From Montifringilla adamsi (lineage: Eukaryota > Chordata > Aves > Passeriformes > Passeridae), in NCBI GenBank assembly GCA_017590115.1, contig JAGGNK010006504.1:248001-312000 (forward strand): 64,000 bases of DNA, written 5' to 3'. Below, piece after piece: positions 39,210 to 50,600 of the stretch. The first letter of the stretch is position 1, and each line of letters starts with the position of its first letter. Made by a program: the position numbers and the translations under genes. The notes under the pieces are model-generated. The model was not told the origin of the DNA and did not search any database. It worked only from the letters and a program-made list of their open reading frames with translations.

Positions 39210-41579
39210 TAAATATTTATCAAGTACTCAAAAATGTATTACACTTGAGCATACAAAATGAATCCAGTTTCTAATCAGGATGATTGAAATCCTTGTATTA
39301 GATTTTAACATTTTTTAATGTTCTCTGTACTGTCGAAATGGTTTGTCTATAGCTGAGCTTGCTCAGAGTGGGCTGAGATGGTGAGGAGGGAGGGAAAAGA
39401 AGGTTATGTTAAGAAAACATTGGGGTTTGGAGTAACTGACATGCAAACCAACTTGTCTTTGTCAGACTGAAAATCTCAGTATGTTCCAGTCCTTAAGGGT
39501 GTTTTAAAGTGAACCTTTGTCTTGTGCTGCCCGGGAGCACTAGGGAGCACTTGGATTGGAGCAAAAACAACCCTTTCCCATTTTTTTATTTACTTCTTTC
39601 TACTTTTCCCCAAGAATTCGCCCACATTTCTAGCTTTCACCACCCTTTCCCCCGCAAATTAAAAAAGGAAGAAAAGAGGGAGTGAAGAGAAGGAAGTCGA
39701 CAGAAAATAAGGAACATATTCGTGCAATTTCACAGCAATATCCCCGACAGAAATATCCCCACAACTATTCCTCCTGCAGCATTATTTAATTGTTTTGACA
39801 GCAGACATTGATAAATAATGGTCATACTTGACTTGTTAAGCAAAAAGCGTCCCTTTCATCAGGAGCTTATACTTAAAGTACAGGTCACTTCAACAATCTC
39901 AACAACGAGGCTTTGGTATACAGCACTTTCTTTTTATTATTTTTTTAAAAATAGCAGAACTCAGCAAAAAGCCTGAGCTCTCAGTTCCTTAGATGTCTTA
40001 ACGTTATGTCTGATCATGCCTAGAGTAATATCACTTTTAAGGGCAAGGGATGGGATGGGGGAACAAGAGACTTTCTAACGTTATCGATTGAAAGCTAAGG
40101 CATCCAACTAGCCCTGATACAGTTGTTGAAACGGAAAGTTACAAGCTGGTCGTTAATACTTGCAATAAAATATCACACTCCTTTTATTCACTAACGACCG
40201 CTTTGCATGCAATATTTTATTTCAGGTATTTTAGCTGCTAACCTGTAAATATTTAAAAGAGGGAACTTTGTTCATTATTTTATGTTAATATTATTATTAA
40301 TATTATTATTATTATTTCTATTCCAAACGCTTATCTAGTGAAATAGTCCTGAAGATATAATAATTCTACATATGGCGCTTTTATTTCACATCATATTTAA
40401 GGAAAGAAAAAGGACAAAAACACATAGAGTTAGACATATAATTCAAAGACCACGGTACAACCTTTTCTTTTTTTTTTTTTTTTTTTTTTTCTTTTTTTAC
40501 TTCAGCAAACAAAAAAAAAATAGTCAACTGACATGAAAAGTGGCAAGTCTTCCGATAATAAATAATAAATTACTTTATAATTTTGCAATGCAAGAGCAAA
40601 CAAAAGGAGTGATTTTTTTTTTCTTTTTACTTGTCCTATTTTTTTTCCTTCTTTTTTTTTTTTTCCCTAGAGAGTGAGAGATAAAGAGAAAGGAAAGAGA
40701 GAAAAACAGTCGTTATAACCAATGACTATACACATCTCTGGGGGAGGGGAAGGTTCTTGGGCAGACACATTTCAAACACGATCCCGAGACGCTTTGTGGC
40801 AAAATAGAGGTATACCTTGTTGCAATGTTTTTATAAATTCGCCTTTAAAGAGGAATTCAAAAACCTATTTTTAATCGCATTACACTTAATAGGGGGTGGA
40901 TCTCAACCAAACAAAATCAAAACCCCGCTACAGGCATGCTAGAAGAGACCCAGGAAAAACCCCTTGTTAAGAGTTAACTAAAAACAACATTGCAAACCAA
41001 TGCAGCTCCACCTTCCTGCAAGGAATCTTTCAACAATGCAGGGCTGAATCGTCTCTTTCCTGATGATGGAAAACCTACTGGAGCTTCTTTTGGCAAGGCT
41101 ATCCCCAATATAGAAACAGCACCATTCGGAATGGGAGGGACCGGATAGAAAGTCCCTCTACCTTGGTTTCTCCCTAAGATGTGCAGTCAAATGAAAAGAT
41201 TTCCTTTTTTTTTTTTTTTTTGTTTTTTTTTTTTTTTTTTGTTTTTGAGATCCACGAGTACAAATCCTTTATATTTGGAAAACGTCTTTTCGATACTCCT
41301 CTGATCATTGAAAAGCACGGGGTTTGTGGTTCTTTTAAGTATTTTTTTCTAGTAAGATCCCATGATTGTCTTCACAGTGTTGCTACCATATTACCTTGTC
41401 TTTTCAAATATGACTCCGTTCATCTCATGGAGCAGTTCCTTGCTAGGTTCCTTACAGGGTTGTTAAGTATTCTTTCCCCCTAAATTTCGAAGTCCCAACA
41501 CGTTCACTTTCCCACTCTCTTCAACTGGGGTGAGGGTAAGGGCAGAAACAACAACAACAGATATTTGAATGAATGTTCC
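39204..41579 (-). other. ISL1: ISL1 3' UTR, extent uncertain
   Basis: AT-rich, low-complexity DNA directly after the ISL1 stop, with long T-runs on the plus strand (A-runs in the transcript). AATAAA hexamers on the minus strand lie at 40385-40380, 40188-40183, 40221-40216 and 39209-39204, so several polyadenylation sites are possible. The AT-rich character ends sharply at about 39,180, where a CpG island begins. I take the last hexamer as the outer limit. Cleavage sites cannot be fixed from sequence alone. Confidence 0.5.
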
Positions 41580-41696
41580 TCATGCCTCAATAGGACTGGC
41601 TACCATGCTGTTGGGTGTATCTGGCAGCTGAGAGGACATTGATGCTACTTCACTTCCAGTAGAATTGGAACCAGGTCCTCCTTCTGAAAAATTAAC
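41580..41696 (-). CDS. ISL1: ISL1 coding exon 6 (C-terminus and stop)
   Basis: 117 nt, starting after TTGGCAG above 41696. It encodes residues 312-349 ([10 protein letters not shown] to [10 protein letters not shown]) and TGA at 41582-41580. The serine/threonine-rich tail is typical of the ISL1 C-terminus. The coding part is followed without a break by the AT-rich 3' UTR. Confidence 0.97.
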
Positions 41697-44631
41697 CTGC
41701 CAAAAAGAAAAAGAAAAAAAAGGGAGAAAAAAAAAAAAAAAAAAAAAAAAAGAGAGAGAGAGAAAAAAAAAGAAGAAAAATAAGAAAAAGAACTGTTGCT
41801 ACAACTGTAAAACTCAAAGAAAAAGTAGCAGGCAAAGAAGAATACAAAAATAAATATACAAGGCATGCAGCCAATAGGCCTGATACATCTCCACAGGAGG
41901 CTGTGTCATTGCTGGTTGCTCTGTTTAGCTTCCCCATTGACTTCACAGGAACTTTCTTCAGGCCTTCGGCCAAATCACCAAGAAAAAGTAGATTAAAAAA
42001 ATGGAAGAAAGAAGACTGAAAAAATCAAGTAAATAAACAAACAAACCTATTAATGAGGCCTTCTTCCCTGTCTTGCAAGAGTGGCAATCGCAAGAGGATG
42101 TTCTAGTAAATTATTTAGGAGTGCATGTGTTTTCTTGACATGAAACTGAAAGATTTTTTTTTTTCCCCTTTTGTGCACATACCAAAATAAACCTGGAAGG
42201 AGCATCCAACAGCAGAAGGCATTTGAAACCAGCCATCCGCTTTCATTCCTGATTCGAGGCTGGTGCTATCTCTCCTTAACGAGAGTCTGTTTGATAAAGA
42301 AGGTCACACTATTCCATCTTAATGTGCCCCGCTGCTCCCGTTAGTTTAGGAGTAGTGCTGGGAATAGGCATGATTTGAAGGGTGGAGCTTTGTTAATCCA
42401 GAAGCATTTATTTGGCACCTATTTAGCTGGCCAATTCAGTGATTAAGGCCCTTTCCAGATTAGAGCCGTGTCTTGAACGGCCAGTGAATGGTCTGTTCTT
42501 TCAATTGTTCTTTAATTTAGCTCTTTTCAGTATCACATGTTATGTTGAATGTATATCAATATTAATTTGTCTACCTAATGGTCTATTTACCTATATGTGT
42601 ATGTGTATTTGGACTATCCGTCTTCCATCGTGCCTTTTTTTTTTTTTTCTTTTTTTGTACTATTTAATACAAAGCCTCACTGCACCAAAGATTGTTAAAG
42701 TCTCGTATTTTGTTAAGGCACAGTAAGTAAAGCAACCAAAGGAGATGACTTTTTTCCTCACGTCTGACGGACAGCTTGATTAAAGCAGAAAAAGCAGTGG
42801 TTGCTTTAGATGTAAGAGGATGCAAATAGCCCTGCTGCTGTGCTACAGTTTCCTGAGCAAGCATAGTGTGCCAGCGAGGGGAACACACTGCAGACTGCTG
42901 TTGGGCAAAAGAAAAAGGATTCTGCAGGGGAGCATGATACTAAACTGAAAAGGTCTGAACACGGTGCTAGATTCAACTACAAACCTTTGTCTTCACTTGG
43001 TGTAAAAATAAAAATAAAAGAAAAAAAAAAAAAAAGAAAAGAAAAGGAAAAAAAAAGCCCAACAGATCAAAAAAAGATTTGCATGTTAATTTTTCATAAC
43101 TGCAATTCTGAATCCCTGAAATACTACACACAATCTATCTTATTATTTTAAATATCTGGTTTTAATAGACTTAGGGCCAGGAAACTGGCTTAAAATTGAA
43201 CTTTTCTCCTTAACTCACCTTGTTGTGCCTAAGTGTTGTTGGCGATATGGTCCCATATGGGCTGTCAAGTGACATAGGCATAAGGAAGTGAGTTACGGAC
43301 AGAATTTCTTCCAAAAGGTCTATTTGGTTTTGGCTTAAGGTAGTTTATTATATTGTTTGAATTTTTCACCTACATATGTACTAGCAATTTCCTTTCCAAA
43401 GAACAACACTTAATGTAAGCTACATATGTGTATAGATTATGTATATATATAGCTATGTAAAGTTGTATCTAGAAGTACATGCTTAAGACATGGACTTTGA
43501 AATTTTAATTAAGACGTCATATTTGTCTGACAAAACAAGGGCCCTGGCTGACACTGTAATCATATATTTAAAATTCATCCTACAGCATAAAGACAAAATC
43601 AACCTGAAGTGGGGAGGGGTGAATTTTAGAAACTGCTTTCGTAGATATAAGTACAATTAAGTGACACATAAACAATGTTTTGGTGAAGTGCTTTTAGATT
43701 TCAGGAGTGTGTGAGCTGTTATCAGACCTGAGTCGGGCCTTATCCAAACGCACACTCAACTACGAAATATCTCTGCTGTACACTAAGATCGATTTTGCAC
43801 CAACCTCTGTGAAATCAATTCAGTTCTATGCTTTTACAGATGCAGTCGTGCACGCCTTGCAATTTCTGGAAAACCCAGCTAATCTGGATTGCTTGACTCT
43901 CCGAGAGCACCTGACACCTGGAGTGAATCTCCTGTTGCTCTGACCCGGGTACCGGTTGGCTCGGGCTGGGAGCCGACACTTACTAGTTGCTGAAAAGCAG
44001 GTTGGTCTATGTCACTCTGCAATGCGAAGTCACTCAGTACTTTCCAGGGCGGCTGGTAACTCTGCACCTCCACGGGGTTCGCCTGCAAACCGCCGTCATG
44101 TCTCTCCGGACTAGCAGCCACCATTGGAGTTCCTGTCATCCCTTGGATATTCTGTAAACAGCCCAGCAAAAGATGTTAATGAGCTTGGTTAGCTTTATTG
44201 TGCATAAACGCTGAGTCAATAAACTGCTTTCTATCTTATCTATACGGTCGCTTGTATTTGCTTTGTTAATCTGCTGTGAATGTCTTAGTCTATTCTACTC
44301 TAGGTCAGCCTGTTTCTACTCGCTGCATTTATCGCGGTGGAAGTTTACTTTCTTTCCTTTTAATCCTCCTATTCGTCTCAAGGCATATCCCCTCCGCCCC
44401 AAGGTCTCTTGAACATGAGCACTCTGTATCTCGACTGCCAGTGGACGTCTCAGAAGGAGAAACGGTTAATCCTGCTCCGCTCTATAGTCCGCGTCCAGTC
44501 TGGTTTTGTTTTGCGTGACCTTAACTGGATCGTATATCCAGTGCACAGCAAACCTGGGGTACGTCATTAGCGCGCTCTTTCCAAAAAAAAAAAAAATCCG
44601 AAAAAACCTCCCCCCCCCCACCCNAAAAAAC

Positions 44632-44684
<53 letters not shown>

Positions 44685-47600
44685 AAAACCAGCCCTCTCA
44701 GTATGCCCTGTGGTGCAGGCACAATGTACAACATAACTCCAAGCCTCGACGAATAGATTGTTCAGGCGAGTTAACACACCGTGTTTTATTGCATTCCAAC
44801 AGGGTAAAATGAAACTCCTTAAATTCCACTTAATTGGGCAGCCTTATGAATTAATAGTCATTCTCGGGTCAGTCAGTATACACAGAGAGAGTAACAGACT
44901 CTTCTTCAAGTAGACTTACAACAACAATAAAAAAGAAACAAATTTGACTTAAAATGGGAACAGATAACTTGTTCTGCTGAACCCAGTGCATGCCGTTTGT
45001 TTACATCACCCATGCATATATCTGCAGAAAAGAGCTCTACACAGATATAACTACATATAAATTAACCTGTAAACGCTATGGTTATTCTGAAAAATTTGCT
45101 TTGCATTTGTCTTTTTCTGCAGTGAGTGCACTGACAAATACACACACTTGTAGTATACAAAGTGCTAAGAATAACACCTCTTATTTTATTTTTATTTTTA
45201 ACTATTTTTACTTATGGATTTGCTCCTGTTTAAAAACACTGAAGAGGTCAAAGGCGTCATTTTCTCCTTAAGGAGCCCCTTGCATTTGCAGTATAAGTAT
45301 TAGACGAGACTGGGTTTATTGCATCCCATAAGCTCTGCAAGTCTCACTCATGCTGCAGAGGAGTTAGTCTAAGCTACTGCGTATTCTCAGCCCCACAAAT
45401 TCTAAGTACGCTTAAGCAGCCTAAATCGGCTCCTCGCGGTGGTCTGTTTCTATTGCACTGACAGCAGAAACTAACGGGTAATGGCTAAGCAGTATCACTT
45501 TCTTTGTTTTCAGGGAGATCGCAAAAAATTAGCACCATCAGACCGAGCTCTGCGGCTGTCCGGGCCGGACATGCACCAAGCTTTTCTCCTTGGGAATTAA
45601 GGCAGACATGGACAGAGGATGAAGCCACTTACTGTTTTGTCATTGGGTTGCTGCTGCTGAAGTTGCTTCATCATAATGCTCCTTTTTTTGTCCTTGCATC
45701 GCTTGTTTTGAAACCAAACCCTGATGACCCTCGGGCTGAGGCCAGTCATTTCTACCAGTTGCTCTTTCATGAGGGCGTCAGGTCTGGGGTTGGCAGCGTA
45801 GCAGGTCCTCAAGGTGTGAAGCTGTTTTTCATTAAGGACAGTCCGGACCCGGGTTGTCTTCTCGGGCTGCTTGTGGACGTGGGGCCGCAGAGCTGGCTGT
45901 CTGGCAGAGATAGGTTCTGCTGTAAGGGAAGGGGAAGGGAGGAATAGGATCCCCATGAGTAGGAAGCAGGGAGTCTGCAGAGACTATGAATCTAAGCTGG
46001 TGGGACAGGGGAAGGTGGCGGGCGGGTGATGAACCCTCTTTCAAAGGCCATTCAAGCACTCAGATCTATCGGAGCTCCTGCAGCCTCCTCTGCTTTATGC
46101 ACTGGTGGAGTGACTGACATTTCTGACTCCACAGACAATTAATTTGCAAAAACAAACCACCCCCCTAAAACCCCTAATGACAGAAGCTTGAACCTGTACG
46201 AAACTTGACAGGGGAGGGCAAGTTAGCTAAGGTGCATGTGTGCTAGGAAAGGGAGAGTTTTATGTATTTATTTCCCGACAAATCACCAAAACAGAATTTT
46301 GGCCCGAAAATTAGTGAAAGAATACTTAAATTAATCATAATTCGGGTCTGCTTCTTGTATAGTGAATCTAGCTCATTTTAGCCAGAAGCCGTGATAACGT
46401 GCAACAGCTCCCGGCGGTTTGACGCTCTCGAACCAGAACAAAACAAGCCAAATCCTCTGCACCATGCCAATGGGAAAAAACCCTGTGAGAGCCCCGTATC
46501 TCAAAGCACGGGAGATGGGGTTTATCTTAAAAAGTGGAAGTGGTAGGTGTATTTGTTTATACTTTGTATGAATAATTTAAAAATATCTATCTAGTGCTTT
46601 TAAAAGGAGAGCAAGCCCACCAACTCGTAGAAACTGCCAAGAAATGCAAAACTACAGATGGCATCACATCAAGAGCTCGAAGTGTTCCTGTGGTTCTGCT
46701 ATTCTTCTGTGCGTTGTGTAGCTGCAGCTATTATGTGTAATCTGACCGAGTCGAGGGAAAAATAAAAACAGTATTTTTTTTTCCCTTAAACTGTTTAGCA
46801 AACAGTCAGAAGTGCACGCTTTTGTACAGTCGGGTTCCGACTTTTCTAATTGTAACAATTCATCAGCAAATGCGATGACGACAATACGAAGGCTTCAAAT
46901 CTTATCAGTATTGTACCTGCCGACACACTAAGCCTTTCGGAGACATGGTACAAACACGATACAGGGAGCACAGTCTCTCTAGAATTTTGCTCTGACCAGT
47001 TATGGGATTATTTCTCCCTATATACAGATATGTCACCTGAAAGCAGCTCAGAAGAGGGAAATGAACCCGTTTTAGAATAGCTGTATTTACAAACAACTTT
47101 CCCAGTTACAGTTACTTGCATAGCAAAAAGGCCGGACAACGTTGTATTGTCCAACCTAGTTAGCCTCAGAGAAGTGTCCCTTCCTAAAGCTAAGGGTCTC
47201 TGAGTGTCTGACGTACCCGTCGAGAACTGGAAGTGTGAAGGGAGTTGTAAGGTGGACCGACTCTGAAGTTACAAGGCTGAGTTTTGAGATGAAATTCTCA
47301 TCAAATTACATGAAACGTTTCAAGAAGGCAAGAGTCACTTTAAATGGCAATTACCGAAGATTAGCTTGTTGACAGTTTTAAATTACAGCCTAAGCGCCAG
47401 CCTGTACTTATGAAGTCTATCTCTTTTCAGACCCTACTTCCTCCAAAGCTCAGAACTCCTGAGGCAGCGAAGGGGTCTGAAAGCTCAGACCTGCTCTCCG
47501 CAGCGGCTAGTCCCTCTCCGGCTCAGGCTCAGGGCTGCCCCGGGCTCGGGGAGGGTCACGGAGGAATCCCGCACTCGGTGCGTGGTGGGGGCAGGAGGAG

Positions 47601-50600
47601 GGCAGGCTGGCGGGCGGGGGCTGGGCCCCTCCGCAGGTGTTCCGCCTCACGGGTTCCGCGAACCCGGGCGTTTCTCGCCGCAGCTGGATTCGCTGCAGCC
47701 CCGAACGTGAGGCGCGCCTCGGCCGCCGCCTCTCCGCGGGCGCGCACGCTCAGGCCCGGCTCTCCACGGAGGTGCAGGACCCGCTGAGACCATGGGGCTC
47801 TCCCCGCCGTCCGGAGTGGGACCTGGCATCGCCAAACCCCGCGGGTTTCCGCGGCGCTGGGCGCGGGCGGTACCTGCCATCTGCAGCGGCCGAGCGGGAT
47901 GCAGGGGGCTGAGAGGGTCCCCGCCGCCCAGGCTGGCCCTCTCCACCACGTCGTGGTCCGCCCGGCAGAAGAGGCCGTCCTCCCGCAGTGCGAATTCATC
48001 GCCGGGGATGAGCTGGCGGCTGCAGGCCACGCAGCGAAAACACTCGATGTGGTACACCTTGGCGCGGGCGCGCATCACGAAGTCATTCTTGCTGAAGCCG
48101 ATGCTGCATTTGGCGCACTTGATGCCGTATAACCTGAGCAGGGCCCAGCCCAGAAAGAAGGAGAAGGGAGGGAAGCAGGGAGAGCACAGGAGGGGGAAGG
48201 CGGAGGGAAGAGGTTTTCACTCCCGCTCGTGGGCAGCCCCTGGCCTCGCGTAGACGCGCCACACGCAATCCACTGCTTTTAAAAGCATGGAAAATACAGA
48301 AGCCAGAAGAGGAAAGGAATAAGCACTCTCAGTCGGTGCCCTGGTCCCCGAGCCATAAAAGGCGGAGTGGACACAAACACACCGGTGAAGGAGGAGAGTT
48401 GGGAGGCAGAGGTGTAAGAAGAAACAAAAAAGCGACCCCGTTTCTTCCCGAGAATATTCAACCTCTCCTTCTTGCCCCAGCGCTCGGGCTGCTGCAGGAG
48501 TAGGGCCGTCCCTGCCCTCTCTTTGCCTCCTCACCTGACCTAGCCTGGCCTGAGTCTGAACTAGACTACCCGGGCACACCAGGGAAAGGCGAGACTGCCG
48601 AAGCTGCCATCCGAGACACAAACGTGCCAGCTTCACCAAATTATGATACTTTTCGCACGGAACCCACTCAAGATTTGCGCCGCTTTATGTGTGTGCGGAC
48701 TGCCGTCAACTCAGCCTCCGGGACCCAGCGGGGTAACTGCCAGCACAGGGTCTCTTCCCCTAGTCTCCTCTCACCAGATTAACTTAATTCAACAATATAA
48801 GCATAACACACATGCCTCCTTAGGCTTACATATATAGTAGCGTAAATCCTCTCTCCTGTCACCAACAAAAAGGCAGTTTCGGTGCTCTGATTCTGCAGCT
48901 TGTCTCTACCTCAGCGTCCCTGCCCCGTCTCTCCTCCTCCTGACGCTCCCACCTTGAGCCGGGGCTCAAGCGCTGCGGTAGGACCGGGAGGACAACCTCT
49001 CGCTGACAGCCCCACAAAGCAAATTAAGAGTTTCTGGAGTGGGTGGCGGGTTCCTCGTCTCCCATGGAGGAGAGGATGACAGCTCACCCACCAGTAGATA
49101 AACACTAGAAAATGCTCCAGCTCGGGTGTCTTACTGAATACTCTCTCGTCTCCCACAGGATGCTTATGAGCCAGAAGTCCTTGGTATGATTAAAATTAAC
49201 ATCGTTCCACAAATGTACGGGTACATGCACTGAAAAAGGTACTGGTACATAAACTGTGAAAATTGTTCTTAAAACTGAGCTACTATTTATCCCCACCAAT
49301 TTCCTCACCAGTATACTTCTTGAGAGATACAGTCTGTAATGTATGCTTGTGAGTATACACTTCTTTAGCTTTTATGGTTATAGAAGTGTTCTAATCCTAT
49401 ATTCAGAACTACATATACCCGAATTACACCGTTTTGAGAAGAAAAAAACCCAAACGGCTGAACAGCAAAAGAACAGAGTGATCATAAAGTAGGCGCATTC
49501 ATAGGTACAAAAGTTGCAGTGGTTGCCCACAGGATTGACACTTAAGAGACTGGCTCATGGTCTAATTCAAAGCCATCTTGCACGTAATGCACTTTTTTCT
49601 TTTTAAATTGTAGCAAATTAAATGTATTCTGTATTAATTTAAAAGAACTGATTTTTTTTTCCCTGCTCAGATTTCTTCCGCTTAGTTCTATAAGGAGGTA
49701 AGTGAACACATTTCGGTCCAAACGTTTTTTTGGTTTTTTTTGCTTTTTTTTTTTTTTTTTTCATTTCAATTTAGAAAAAGGACAACATTTAAGAGAACTG
49801 TTCCAGCGTTCTTTTAAAAGTAAAGAATTAAAAAAAAAAAAAAAAAGCTCTAATTTTCGCCATTTTAGAACTTGGAGAATAATCTCACAATGGCTTGAAG
49901 GAATGGTCTGCTTACAAACTGTGCGCTAGAGAAGGAAAGATTCGAGGGTTTTATTTCAATTCAGAATTATACAGAAATCAGAAAGGTATCTTAGGTGGCT
50001 AGGTGATTTGCTTCCAAAATTTTCTGCAAAAAAAAAAAAAATTGTTCATACCTCAGTGTCATAGAAACTTATGATTTGGCAAACCCAGTAGGTGACACTG
50101 AAACGGATCAGCATGACCCAGGAGCACAAATAATAAACACACTCGAAATTCCTGCTTTAGTTTCTCTGTAGTGTCAGCATTGGCAACTCTCACATTTTAT
50201 CAGTTACCAGATTTTAATGTGAGGAAGGAAGCGGTTCCATTATCTAAATATACCCAATTGTTCGCGAACAGATGATGGGCAATTTGATCTGCTCTGTCTA
50301 ATTCATCAGTACAGATAAGATAAGAAAGAAAAGGCAGTCAGATATCACCAAAGGGGTTAATATTTAAAAAAGATTAAATGTCAGTTATTTTAGCTAAGAA
50401 ACATTTCGGTCTAGGTTTTAACGTCCCCATAAAAGGAGCCTCCAGTCCGAAGGAAATTTGGGGGTTGTTTTTGTTTTCTTTTTGTTTTTTTTTTTTTGTT
50501 TTTGATAGGCCTAGTTTAAGTAGGGTTTTTTGGGTTTTTTTCCTACCCGTGTATTTATGTTTTACGGCATACATGCTTGAAGTGCCTTTCTTTTGAATGT

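Noticed and set aside
45504..45947. 147-codon plus-strand frame
   Set aside because: It is the antisense shadow of the ISL1 homeodomain exon, which is in frame on the minus strand with correct splice sites.
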